From assembly GCA_022113835.1 (NCBI GenBank), contig JAILWY010000012.1:10540001-10604000 (forward strand): a stretch of DNA of 64,000 nt, read 5' to 3'. Positions within the stretch are counted from its first letter, which is position 1. Each line of letters begins with the position of its first letter. This DNA comes from Atopsyche davidsoni (Eukaryota > Arthropoda > Insecta > Trichoptera > Hydrobiosidae). The position numbers and the translations under genes are program-made. Positions 36,039-49,260 of the stretch are shown piece after piece. Under the pieces are notes generated by a model, which saw only the letters and a list, made by a program, of their open reading frames with translations, ran no database searches and was not told the DNA's origin.

Positions 36039-38434
36039 TATTTCTCTCGTTTTTGTCGGATTTTATAAAAATATCAAAAGTTACTGTGACATGATATTTC
36101 CTGTAATTATCAATAGTATATTATAAATATCACACTGGTATCAATGTTTTATTTTAGCATGTGCAAACAATCAATGGGCCGATATAAATTATTTATTTTC
36201 AACAACCCATCCGTTAATTCCACTATAATAACGCTCAGGAGATTAAACGTTGTTTATCTGAAATGCAAATCCACTGAAATATATTCGAAGCGTATTAAAC
36301 GATACGAGCAATAAACAAAAGCTCTCCCACTGGAATGATAATTAAATTATAAAAGTCTAGCCCGGTCACTTAACATCGCGGCATTTATCATTTATCGATG
36401 TCCGTGGCTGGCGCGGATCGGACGTCCATTATTTAGCGTTACAATCGTGAATGCTCCGAGCTGGCCGGACCATCTTCCCACTTATTCTAATCGCACGCCT
36501 GGGAGGACGGGAAGTAGGACGCCGGACCTGTTTACAGAAAACCCCGGATTTTCTCTAAGCAACCCGACGTATCGATACTTTATTTTGTTAAACCGACAAT
36601 TCTTACAACAGCTCTCGAAATATCTCCAGCGGAGATATTTGGCTCGCGGTGATTTTCCTTCTCACACGATTAATACAACATATTTATGTTGGCAGTTCTA
36701 TGAAAGCACTCCCCATAGCAGAACAAACCTATTCAGACTAATGAAACTTAGAGGAATATAGTACGTCGTAGTCGAGACACTGCCGTAAGAGCAAACTGCT
36801 CTCGGAGGAGATGACTATCATACATAAAATTTCATAAAGTAAACTAAACCAGTCGGCTTCGAGGAAAGATGAAACAAAAATATTGTGCAGTTTCATTTCA
36901 GAACCTCTCATGAGGTTAGCAAGCAGAGGAAGGAGTCGACGAGGACACGAGAAACAATGAGGTTTATAAAACTTATTCCAATATCCATTTGGCAACGAAA
37001 AATGAAGATGAACATAATACTTTCGGGGTTAAATCGTTCATTACGCAAATTCAATTTACAAAATGGCTTCTGAGTTTTTGGATTCTCGGCTATATTGACA
37101 AATGGCCATATTAAGTCATCGATAGACCCTTCCTAATCCGAGAGCATAAAACCGGTTTGCTCTGAAGATTTTCTAAATTTCAGTCACAGGATAGATATTT
37201 CATTCACCCTCAGTATAGATAATGCTCCGGGGAAGAGAAACTTTGTATAGGTTCAATTTACTTTCAGCCGGGATAGACACCATTTACATTTTGATGAATT
37301 CTCCATGCATGGAAGCGTATTATTCCCGTTTACATACAAGTGGCTCTGCGGAAACTATAATACTTCTTTGCTTATGAATACTCTCGCTTAGATTTTGTTT
37401 AGTAGCTTTATTGAAACGAACATGAGTACTTACCCATATATTATATAATCGGGGAAGGCACTTGTACTCGCATTCGTATTCGATTCATTATTTACCAAGA
37501 ACCCATCAAAATGTTTCGATTTGTACCATTTAAAATTAACTCACACCAAAGCCGATTCGATCGACTGAAAGTTTCATGTTGGAAATAGTATTACGCTGAT
37601 AATTTCATTATAATACAGTCGAACAAACATTGTATCATTTTATAAGATTAAGAAAGCCTTACGAGCTAGCTCGAAAAGCTTTTTTATTTAAGAATTGAAA
37701 AAAAATCTAATAACCTCTTTTTGTTTTCTACATGACACTTTAGATGGGCGCTTCTTACATCTAAAAAAAATGTATGAAAGGAAGCCGATAAAGGTATCCA
37801 GTTTATCAACGAAAAAACGTTTAACATTTTTGGGCCGTGGCCGCGTGACTTCAACTGCGACACGACCTTAAAGCCGGAAATGAAATATTACACTTTTACC
37901 GGCAAAATTGTCAAAAATATAAAGATTTATGATTGTTTTCAATCATATAAATACATATTTATTATAAACAAAAACATTTCACAACCTCATGAAATTTATC
38001 CGAGAGATGAGGAAATTCTTATAAATTATTTTGAATAATTACTGTTATAGAGGTCAATTAGCGAGTGTCGCTAGATTTGCGAGGATCAGAAATTATGTAA
38101 TCCATTATTATTAGCGCTGAGAGTGGCAAATTAATAATTACATTAAATACCTGACGTAAGCCCTTTGGTCTTGTGACACGATATATGTGATACATTTAAT
38201 CCGTATACGTGGCTGTACCATTTACTTATATTCACACATGATCTACTTATTTGTAATTATAATCTTTCATTAATGTGTTCATATCAGATCAATATAAATA
38301 TTTAGGCCGTGTAGAAAATTTTGTATTGACATATACAGTTTATCGATTAAATATTCTGCTGCTGCATCTGTTAAAGTGTTTTCTTGTAATACACGTCGTT
38401 TATTCTGTATGGTTTTACTTCGTTGTGGGACTTG
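36039..38434. other. AT-rich non-coding sequence with one GC islet
   Basis: A CpG-bearing patch lies at 36405-36545, over a 104-codon forward frame (36447-36761) that I do not recognise. Otherwise I see nothing: no RNA, repeat family member or splice pair. Confidence 0.5.
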
Positions 38435-39140
38435 AGTCGTGGCCGGAGACCTGCAGGCCGCCATTGGCTCGAACGTGCCTCTCCCGCAACCCTGCATCCT
38501 GTAGCCGACGCTGTAGTCTTCGATGAGTTTCTTTAGAATTGTATTCACGCCATTATTATGTTTAAAAAAATAATATAGGAGAAGAGAGATATTCTTAAAT
38601 AAGATTGGCATATAAAAATTCAATCTTTAATCATAGAAAAATTATAATCCATGATTAGGAATATATGTTTAAAAAGAATCGACTGGATCTTTGCTCGTTC
38701 AAACTCAACTTCAAAAATAAAATAATCACTGTTTTCGAAGATCGCTCCCCGCCCCCGGCATAAACCGTCTCAATTAATGCGCCTTACCCGCGCCGGGCGA
38801 GCTCGAGGCGGAAAGCAGAACCGCAGTGCAGGGAGTCGGCGAAAACTGCCTGAAACCGAATTAAATGTCGGCTGCCGCGGGTCAAAAGTCGAATTAAGGC
38901 AAGCGAACGAGAAAATTGCAGTAGAATATCCGCCGCCCGCAGCGCCGAAGCCTCCCGACCCGAGCCTGTAATTGCTTGTAATTGATTTATTTAGTGTGAC
39001 GCCGCACGTGACCGCGCAGACGGTCCGGGAAATATTGTTTATCAGCCGAGCTCTAATTACTAGACAATATCCTTCAGCTCGGAGCAGGTGGCTACTTGTG
39101 GAGCACCGACGGCGTATTCGCTGGTAATACCGTATTCGGC
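38435..39140. promoter_or_regulatory. Two GC islets, the second with paired TGTAATTG sites
   Basis: GC-rich blocks at 38435-38530 and 38740-39130. The second ends in CCCGACCCGAGCC followed by two TGTAATTG words 10 bp apart (38967-38974 and 38977-38984), one helical turn. This is the strongest instance of the homeodomain-type word next to a GC islet. A 64-codon basic frame at 38777-38971 is not recognised. Confidence 0.35.
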
Positions 39141-41674
39141 TAATGGCTTTCGGTTGGCAACTACGATTAAGTACACAACATTTTTCTGTTTCTCCGTGGG
39201 TGTTTTTTCAAATTACCAGACCTTTAAATACTCCTTTTACAGTGAGAAGCGCCCATTTGCATAACCGCAACCGCCTTGTTACGTAGAGCATACGTGATTT
39301 ACTATATTTTTATAAGAAAACGGCAGTAAATAAGAGTAGCCCCGACTGGGTATTTTTACTAAATGTACCGGAATAGCAGTGCACATGGAAAGTTCTGTGA
39401 GAACTAACAATAAAGATGTCTGCAGTAAAAAAAGAAAGAGCAGGCGCCACTTCCATGTGACCTACATCCAGTCACACTATGTCTGCCTCTTACCATTTGC
39501 CTACAAATAATGGGGTATTTCCAAGCCGGGCTGGAGCACACTTCTTGATTTTTTATCGCTCTCATATAAAAAAAGATGTGTCGGAGCATTAACGAGACAT
39601 GTAATTTTTTTCACAGACGATTAAGTTCTGAAAAAAAAACTCCAAAAGTGGACACAAATCAAATTATGTATTGACACTATTTTTTATTATTTTAAGAATT
39701 CACCTGTTACAAAATATCAAGAAGGAGTAAAGTTGTTCTTTGATGATAAATAAGTTTTCTCAAACGTGGCGATCTCGTTTTATTCCCGTGTATTTTGAAA
39801 TTAATTACAGACCACCTTCGCCTTTCAGCAAGAAATTTCCGCTGCCAAAAAGAAAACAACCTGCAATAGTAAAAGTAATGGTGCGGAACTGAAACCGAAG
39901 AAAAAGTCCACCGGGCTCTCCGTACAAGATTAAGCTTTTTCTTCTTCTCTCCGCAAACTGCCGGATCTCCCGGAGCGCACTTCCGAGTAACAAATCTTTA
40001 ATTAGGTTTCCAATTTCCATCAGATTGCTTCTGTTTGAATTATCGTTTATATTCCTAAATTAGAATTCAAATTTATTGTATTTACTGAAATATTATTTTC
40101 TTTTTTGAAGAAGTCCAGAAAACTACAACCAAGCAGAGCATTTAATCAAATGAGTATTCCCTGCACACTATAAGTTAAATTGGTTTAAAGAGGATCGGAA
40201 ATATTCAAGATTCCTTTAAAAAAAGAAAAAAATTACTTTTGATGAAATTCATTTGACTCATTGATGAAAACCTAAGACAAAAACTCACGTTTGTTTTTAA
40301 TTTAAATTTTGTTTCAATAATTAGCGTATACTTGTTAATTTAATGTAACTTACAAAAACATATGCCATAGCTTATGAATTAATTATATCCAGTATAATGA
40401 CACTAAATTTAAGGTTAATTGACTGTCAAAATTACTATTGAAACCTACACGACTTTTTGTTTGTGTTTTCCAGATATAATTTAAATCCAATATATTAATT
40501 TTTGTCACAAACATTAACAATCTGGAAATTTTTCAACTATTTCAATTTGCTTATACAATGTCTTTTTTATGAAATTAAATTGATATTATTTAAATAGATG
40601 ATTTAATTATCTATGATTTCCACTAAGTCATTATAATGTGCGCCACGTGGTTTATCCATCTGTGCACTTGTCGTTATTTTCTGTTCCCGGCTTAAAGAGA
40701 ATTCTTTATTGCTTCAATTAGTGAAACGGCAAATGCAGTTAAAGAATAATTGCAGTTTTATTTTTACCTGTGAATTTCTGAAAGGTAGAATATAATCATG
40801 AGTTTATTATCAATTTCTAAAAAGCATCATGATCAAATCAAAGATAGGCTGTGCAGGGTGCGTACAGTGTCAAGGAGCTCATCGCGTAAAGAATATACAA
40901 GAGAGCAGGGCCACAAAATATGGTCTCTCTACTACACTACAAAATTCTTTATGAGGGAGAAAAAGAGTGGTTCTATACAAACTAAGGAAATAGAAAATAT
41001 TTGAGAGATTCAGGAACAAAGAAGCATCGATTGGAAGTATTGTTTATAATCCTTTAAATCTAATGCATGTCAAATATTCGAATAGCTTTAACCAGCAGAC
41101 TTTTTCTTACAAGTTTCGCCGGGCCGTACATATAACTGATAATAAAAGTACCTACTAAATATATTTTAGGCTCGACGGTTTCATCGTATAATAATATCAC
41201 ATAATATTTAAGTGATTTTCTTAAATTCACATATATTTGTGAAATGTCACTTTGTACTAAGAAAGAAAAATTAGTTTTATTCACAGTTTCATGCATAACA
41301 TGAGAATTTTAAAAATAGCACAAGTGCTGGAAAAACACCTGTTAAATTATATTTTCAATACAAAATATGCGGATTTTAATGTGGGAATTCCGTTTTTTGA
41401 AATGCAATTATATATTTTTTAAGTTGTAAGTTTTATTTAATTAACAACAGTGTGAAATAAACAGGTTTTAAATCCACACGGACTGTATTTATCGTTAAGG
41501 CTTTTTATTCATGCTGGCCCATGTGCATCACAAAGCTCGAATTGATTGACTCCTTGATTCGATCACTTAAGCCCTGTTCTTATCTTGTTTTTCGAGTGAG
41601 TGCAGTTAATCCAAATTTATCCCTCGGACTGATTGAATTCCTTTCAGCATATTAAGTGCATTAAGTGCGACTAC
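39141..41674. other. AT-rich non-coding sequence
   Basis: Short frames (60-78 codons) on both strands have no recognised product. A CACGTG E-box is near 40643. No RNA gene is seen. Confidence 0.55.
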
Positions 41675-41760
41675 CTGGCAGCGCCGGCCCCGCCCCGCCC
41701 CCGGCAGCCCCGCCCTCATCCACTCGCCGCCCTTAAAGTGATGCTCTCTAGTGCCATTCA
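41675..41760. promoter_or_regulatory. Small C-rich islet
   Basis: About 70 bp with several CCCCGCCC-type GC-box words on the forward strand; quadruplex-capable on the reverse strand. Confidence 0.3.
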
Positions 41761-44360
41761 TGGCCGAACTGTCTTCTTGCGTTCAAACTACCCTTGAACT
41801 CAACCCAATGACAATATCTTAACTCTTAACATGGTATAAAAATGTTAATAAAATTAGTAAAACTTTTTTTTTTTGCTACACTAAATTTCTTAAGTTACAT
41901 TCTGATCTAACGTGTAATGAGAGATGCACAGTTAATTGAGGGAAAAAATAGGTTTTCATTATTATATCAATATATTATTACATATCAAGTTAATAATCAA
42001 AATTAAAATATAAACCGAAAAAATTTAAATATGTACTCTCATATAATCGCATCGTTCTTACAACAAAATAAGTAGTATAATTTATTAATAAAAAGTCAAC
42101 AAATATTTTTTACTTTCCTTTTGTTGGGATGTTTTTATTTTCTTTTTGGTATTCCTTGTATATTTTTGGTAAAAAATTAGGATTATCGATAGTAAATAGA
42201 GATTCATAGGTAGAATTTTCCTGTTAGTATTTTTAATTTTTAATGATATCAGAAATAAGGAATATATTTTCCTCTCTTCCGTTTCGTATTCACGAGAGCG
42301 AAGGGCTATTACTGACTTCCCAGGAGTCACTTTTTTATTCAAAATTAACGAGCTCATTTCCGCAAGCTCGACTAAATTTCCCATTACAGATTTCGTCAAA
42401 TTCGATATTTCATATTCACAATAGACAAATGCGGAACGCGGGAGAAGACGGCTGAGTCAAATATATCATTTCTTAGATGAAGCTTAAAAGTTATTACTTC
42501 AGTTTGGAACAATATCAAGTAACAGGTGACATAAATATCAACGGAGGCATTAATTATGATAAAAGAGGGTATTGCGAGGCCGGAGCGAGCAAACAGTCTG
42601 TCTCGTAGAAATGGTTTAGAATTTCGAGCTGAAGGAACGTCCGAGTAAAATTTATGACAACCCCTGCGTTGAACTCAACCCCCCGATAAATTTAAATTCT
42701 CGATAATCTTCCCGTTCGACTGTAAATCTCAGCGATAGTTCTCGTGCATATTGCTGAGATATATGAGAATGGCGTGAAACTTTTGCGCCGTTTCTTTTTC
42801 GTGCAGAATAACGAAAAGGAGAAAATGATTGCAAACGTAATTTATGCTCACTTCCTTTCCCATCCCACGCTCGTGTTAATGTCTCAACTCGCCGTCTTTT
42901 TGAGTGTAAATATCGATTTAACTTAAAAATTTTCTAAGAAGAATTATGACTATCCTAGTGATTGCAAATTTAGTAAAATGTGCCTTTAAAACATAATTTT
43001 TATTTTAAATAAATAACAGAAAAACCTGTTGCTTTTGTTATCACATGAAGCGTAATCATTTACTTGGATTACTTATACATTAATTTTGGTGACTACTCAA
43101 TTATTTAGAAGTACTTCATGATTTCTTATCAAGGAGTACTTTCCTAAGGTCCTCGTTTAATCAATTCCCTTCCCTGTTTTTTTACATGGACTATGATTTT
43201 TTTAAAGCTAACGAAATTCCATGCGTGTGTTTTCATATAAATAAATATATCTATCTATACACGCACACAAAGTATGTCTCACCACTTTTAAAATGTACCT
43301 CATTGTCTGTCTCTCTAAATACATTTTGGAGTAACACGAAGTAAACACACACAGGCGCTGTAGGAGTCTACGATGTTTTCCAGCAAAACGCTAGAAACCG
43401 GATAAGATTTCCCAAGCACGGGACCAACAAATTTAATCATCTACTTGTACTGAAAGGGTTACTAGAAGACCTGAAAGTTAACTGAAACCTGAAGGGTTTG
43501 AACTTGAGGCAAAGTAACGCGGCGGCATACAGAGAGAAACCAGAGAGGAACAAACATTTAAGAAGATTTCTGTGCCTTACTACTTTACTAATGAATTGTT
43601 GCCAATGCTACTTACAGTGGGTGTATTTTTACTCTCAACTTTTTTACATTATTTTAAATAAGATGTGTTTTAAAATATAAAAAATTAAATTTTATAATAT
43701 CTACTACAATACTGTATTCATTATGCTTACAAATTCAGCAAAAATTTAATTTAAATTTTAAATTGAAATAATATTGAAATTGTTAAAAACACACGAAACA
43801 TAAATTAAATAATCATTTTAATCTTCTTAATATTTAAATGCTATTTGATTTAATATTTTGATATTTTTAATTTATATGAGTAATCTGACTTTATTTCCAT
43901 TTTTTGGTTATCATTACTCTCTCACTACCATTATTTACACATTTTTCAAACAACATCTATTTTACGAATACTTTTAAGTCAAAGTCTAAATTCCAATTTG
44001 GATGTTGTGTATTCTCAGCCTTTGTTGTGAGTATACATGGTATAAATTTTGATTGCACGTGCCTCGCAGGCTACGTAGAATAATTATGAATCTCCTTTCC
44101 GGCCAGGCTGCGTCCTACTTAACGCGAGCTGATGTTAAATAATCTGTAGGGTTTTCATATTTAATGCCTCGCGAATTTTCATAATTTGACCCTGGAGCGG
44201 AGCAACTGGTTGATGAGAGCTTCCAAATGAGGTTAAGAAATATACAATGTAATGAGTTATATCGACTCAGTCGTGGAATGTGCAAGTAAAGCCTTTTTAT
44301 TGTTTACTCGCGAGCACACATAACATACTTGTTTCTCTTTTTTTAAACACATACATACGC

Positions 44361-44368
<8 letters not shown>
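41761..44368. other. AT-rich non-coding sequence
   Basis: The longest frame is 104 codons on the reverse strand (42085-42399), lysine-rich and unrecognised. No repeat family member is seen. Confidence 0.55.

Positions 44369-44396
<28 letters not shown>
44369..44396. repeat. (GT)14 microsatellite
   Basis: Fourteen perfect GT units preceded by a short AT run. Confidence 0.95.
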
Positions 44397-44400
<4 letters not shown>

Positions 44401-47400
44401 ATATTGTTATTTTATTATTTTCATTATTTACTACTTACAATACATATTTTCTATAGCTAGGAAAATATACTGTTTATGCCTGCTGTGCGAACATATTCAA
44501 GATGAAATATGCATATAATAAATCAATCGGAAAATATACACGGCATCTTAGAATAACCTTCCCCACCTTCCTATAAATATTTCCGGTACACAATTCTAGT
44601 AAAAAACCAATTTTAAAATATTCCCGAAAATACCATTTTCCATTACCGGAGCTCTCCCCAGGTCGGTGTAAAGTTCACGTTTAGGAGAGAGCGATATGAT
44701 GGGAAATTTTATTTTTCGCAGCACACAAATATTCGCATAAATCTGCCAGCCGTGTAGATGCGGGGATCTCATTTTAATTGCGTTTTGGTTATTTAGGCGC
44801 CTGGAGATGACTTTTTATTTAATTAATGAGGTTTAAGGTGCTTTTTTATTTGAACCCTAACTTTCCGCTGAATTCAGCGTTGGTTTAACTTAGTTTTATA
44901 AAACAAAAATCCATTATCATTTGTGTTAATATTATTGATCGACCGACAAATATTTACAACTAAAAAATAAATTGTGTTTTAGACACTCTTAAAATTGTTT
45001 TTGTGTAATCTTTTTAAGCATATTTATAATTGTAATATTACGAAATGGCTAATTTCAACTTAGAACCTTTTGGTATTTTATTAAATAGAATGTTTATTAT
45101 GTATGCGTAGGTGTTTATTCATACTTGGATATGAAGACATTTTTTTGTATTAATGGAAAAAATAAACGTAGATTTTTGTAAAATCGCTTTTAATGTTGCA
45201 TGAATAGCTCAATTTCATTATTCTAACCAGTTAAGATTTTCGTACTGTGTATTTTTACTAATGATACCCAATATTGCAACTTTGGTTAATATTAATGTTA
45301 TTTAATATTAACCAAATGTAAATGTATATTATTTTGGCAATTTCTCATTATTGTGTGCTTCATTTTGGTTCAAATCCAATTTTGCTTCGTGCCGTCATAT
45401 GTTTTTAAGAATTTTTTTTAATCTCAAACATGAAAATTACGCACATAGATCGTTACGTTATTCACCAAAAAAGTAAAATAAGTTTACTCAAACAGGGAAC
45501 ACGTATTTTATACATAGCGTTTAATATCATACTAGGAAGAAAATCACTAATGGATAATACCATTTCTTTAAAAATACTCTTTAAACTACAATATTAAATT
45601 CAATTATGTACCATATATTGAAAAGCTTTCTGGTTATATTTATATTAATTTGTGAAAGAACCTCTCAAATCTGAAGCGACTTATCATTTCTCGATATATT
45701 ATATGTATTTGAAATAATACATATTCATAGCTTTTAAGTTGAATTTACCATTCTTAAAAACAGGACTTTAATGTTCAATAATATTCCCAGCGTGGTTCAC
45801 GGCAGTATTCAATGAAATGCGTACAAATTTGAAGAATTGATGTTGAAATCAAAAGTAAACCAATCAAACGAAGTATACAAATCGCTCAACAAGTTAAACA
45901 AAATTCCCATGCGAGGATTGTCCTGCGGTTATATTTTCAAATATACCAAAGCTTAACCGAAATTCTGAAATAAAGCCATAATCCCTAAGGGCATACGGTA
46001 GCACCGGTCCATAAAACTATACACAATACTTAGCTACACACATATATAGAAATGCCTGGTCGGTTGTCTATTCGTGAAAGCGAAAATTGGGACTCATAAA
46101 GGGCAAATAACATGGCACGGGCAAACCTCAACGGGGAGACAAGGGAAAGCTTAAGCCTCCGCTGCAGGTATCTGCTAGCTAAGCTGGAATTAATGTGCCC
46201 TCAACGGTCTCAGAATAACCCGCGATCCGCCATGTAAAAACGCCATGCAACAATATCACAATACCAATTGTGAATATAATCTGCTGAACCTAAATTTCTT
46301 GCGCAATTACTTATAATATTGATCAACTTAATTTTTTTAAATCATGATCAATACATTGTTTTGGTTTATATTTTAAAATCTTATAAAAAATGAATACTTG
46401 CATTTTTTAGCGTCGTAAGTAAAAACTAATTTAAAAAAAATTAATAAACAATACACCTTATGTATTGACGGTTATATAATTTATCAGTTAGCATTGTTTA
46501 TAGCGAAGCCCAATTAAATAAGCTGGAACTGTTTCTGATACTTAATATATCCATTCACTAAAAAATACTACGGCTTGATCTCTTAAAAAAAATATTCGGT
46601 TATAAATAAAAATCGTAAATAACAACAGGAAAAAAATATTACTTTAGCCTTATTGTATTATTTTAAATTTGTTTATATTGCTATTTTAGAGCAAGGAAAG
46701 CAATATAATATTTAATTTTTAACTATTTTCTTATGTAGCAAATAATACCTCCAATGCGGTTTATTTACAAAAAAAGCGTTTTTCAACATCAAAGTTCAAT
46801 TGTTCTACCTCTGTCCTCTTATTCTAACCAAACAACGAACAAAAATAGAATTTGTTTTCTTTTCATCCCACCCTTGACTGGCGTGCTGTATTCTCAATTG
46901 TCAAGAATACATGAATTTAAAATGAAATCACTCCTCCGTATTCAAAAAATACATGTAGGTTTATTTCAAACAACGTCAATTTGGTCTGAATAACGCCTGT
47001 GGGCTGCGAGAAGTTCAATCCTTCAGGAAAATACCTGCGCACTCTCACACTCAAAAACCAATAAAGAAACACTTCGACAGGCATCGTTTCAAAATAGGTA
47101 CCTGCGCTATTGATGGCTCGAATAACATTCAATGCCTCGTCTCGTAAGCACAGCATATTCAAATTTATATTTATTGGTATTGTCTGTATTCGTAAGTAAT
47201 GTATAAAAAAAGATAAAAAGAAAAAGCGGGATCAGTTCAACGAAATAAAAACTTCATCGATCCGACCTTCATTTGACTTTGACAAATATTGAAGTCAGCC
47301 CTTGAGTCACAGAGCTATTTTCTAAATTAATTATGATCATTAAGCGTATCAAGCAATCCTATGTCTACAGACGTTTTATAAATAAATACATAAGAGGAAA

Positions 47401-47780
47401 TATAGATTATATTTAAATCTGTAAATCATATATTAATTAATTCCATTTCAGAACCAAGATGATGTATCTTTTGATCTTTCCCTGAGACCTCTTTCTTGGT
47501 TTCACTTGAATTTTCTGTATCCCACCTGTTGGTTGCGGTCCGTAGATTGATAGCTTCTGTCCATCAAAGAAAGCGTAAATTTAATTGTTCGCCTCGAAAA
47601 TCGATTACAACACAACGCTAATTGGAAATATACCATTTTGGATCTTATTATTTTTTTTAAATAAGTTTTTTTCACAAACATACAGCGAAATAGAGTTTAA
47701 ATATAATACTTATTATTTTACAGTATAATTATAAATATTTACGTAAAAGACGAAACGTACCTTTTTTTCTGTAAAAATAT
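44397..47780. other. AT-rich non-coding sequence
   Basis: Apart from the hairpin at 45281-45316, nothing is recognised. A patch of near-average GC at 46060-46240 has no open frame worth reporting. Confidence 0.55.
45281..45316. repeat. Perfect 14-bp inverted repeat, 8-bp loop
   Basis: TTTGGTTAATATTA at 45281-45294 is the exact reverse complement of 45303-45316. It could form a hairpin, or be a bound palindrome. No target duplication is seen. Confidence 0.7.
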
Positions 47781-48119
47781 TTGCTGGAATGCTGTCTTTG
47801 GGGCAGGTTCCAACTACCACACAACCCCCGCAGAACGTAAACACCCTCTCAACTGCACTCGAAGATCGCACATTTTATTCACTAAAGTCCGAACGCGCGA
47901 ACCGAAAGTTTCAAACAGCGCACACCTGTAAAGTTGGCAGCTGCACCTGCAGTCATCAATTAATTCACCGGCTTTCAGTCGCGGGCGCTTACAAAGTATT
48001 CAATGTTGTTTATTTACATATTGTTGGTATTATTGTATCGAGAAAAGATAATATTATAGCTGCGGGAAGTGTAAATAGAGATATCGGTCGCAGGTTTCAA
48101 AGTATCGCGGAGTTTTTTA
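47781..48119 (+). other. 114-codon open frame of unknown status
   Basis: A frame from 47789 to 48133 lies at the edge of the CpG island. Its translation has a hydrophobic stretch around residues 80-93 (VFNVVYLHIVGIIV) and two CTC/CKVGSC cysteine words near residues 47-54. I recognise no family and no splice or initiation context, so it is probably chance. Confidence 0.15.
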
Positions 48120-49260
48120 TCCATGTCTGTTGAGTCATTCTCAAGGACGCGGCTCCTTGCGTATTTTCTTGCGGTATTTTTTTATTTGCGTGCTTTTCAA
48201 TTTGTTTCGTTTATTGGTGCGGTTGTAATAGTTTTTGAACGCGAAAAACTCGTTCCAGACGAACTCTGCAGTATTCTCTCAGCTTTCGTCCGCTGAGGAG
48301 TCGTTCCGCCCGTCTCGCACGTCCGACAATAAATTTCACTCGGAGAGATCTTATCAATTCATCTCCCGAGATGAGCGCGGGACATCGGCGGCCGCTCTTC
48401 GCGGACGCCTCCAGTCGGGCATACTTCAAGGGGAGTCTCGATTTTCAGTACGGCGAAACACTCGATCACACTGACAACACTGTGTATCGCAACAATTGAA
48501 ACTTTTGCAAGTTTTCAAATCGCGCTTTCTAAAACTAACGATAAACATTTTCCAATTCCTGTGACAGTCGGCGAGTCGTCTCCGCGGGGCGCTTGCGAAA
48601 GAGTACCGATAAATATCAATTCCATGTTTCACGTCCGCAGCGACTGTATCGAATCGGAGTCGTCGGGTGCGAGGAGCTCGGAGCTCGGAGCGTGGCCGCA
48701 GGGCGCGGCTGCCGGCGCACGAGGGAGGGCCGCGGCGATCGGCCGGAGACTGGCGTGGCGGGCCCGGCGGCCGGCGCCCGAGCCTGCGCGTCCCGGCGGT
48801 CGATAGCGACGCGCGCCGCCCTCCCCGCCCACCCCCGCCCACCCCACCAACCCCCACCGACCCCCGCCCCTCATGCGGGCGTTTCGAAACTTCCAAATCC
48901 GAACATCGCGCGAACCGAAACCCATGCATCGCAAATTAAAACAAACACGGCCGGACAAAAGCCGACCCCGCCGCGGATTACGCGGAACAAAAAACGAAGA
49001 TCAGCGCGGATGGAAAGTCGGCCCTGGCAAAGCGCTCCTTTCGAAAAATGATAAACTCTCATCCGCGCCCCGCGGGGCTCGCTCTCGGAGCGGAGCACTC
49101 GGATGCAGAATAAACAGCCGGCGATGTTTTCGCTTTCGCATCAAAAGAGACAGCCCGCGAGGGACTCATCAATATTAACTGTCGTCATTACCGGCGGGAG
49201 CCGCGCGGGGCTCCGCTGAATATTCAGGCGCGGCGTCGCGAGAGCCGCCAGTGTCTTTTT
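48120..49260. promoter_or_regulatory. CpG island, best promoter candidate of the window
   Basis: About 1.1 kb of dense CpG, the largest and richest GC block here, peaking at 48640-48870. Several overlapping open frames on both strands, including the longest of the window (167 codons, reverse, 48426-48929), translate to arginine/glycine/proline-rich low-complexity sequence and look like composition effects. The size suggests a transcription start, perhaps a first exon or 5' UTR, in a direction I cannot decide. Confidence 0.4.
48818..48871. repeat. C-rich tract, quadruplex-capable on the reverse strand
   Basis: Runs of four to five C separated by CA, GA or G over about 54 bp. The complementary G runs satisfy the four-tract quadruplex pattern several times. 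It lies inside the CpG island. Confidence 0.8.

Noticed and set aside
39150..39165. GGTTGGCAA word resembling a mariner end
   Set aside because: There is no TA target duplication, no matching inverted end nearby and no transposase fragment.
48426..48929. Longest open frame of the window (167 codons, reverse strand)
   Set aside because: It lies wholly in GC-rich sequence where stops are rare. Overlapping frames on both strands are equally open, and the translation is low-complexity arginine/glycine/proline with no recognised domain.
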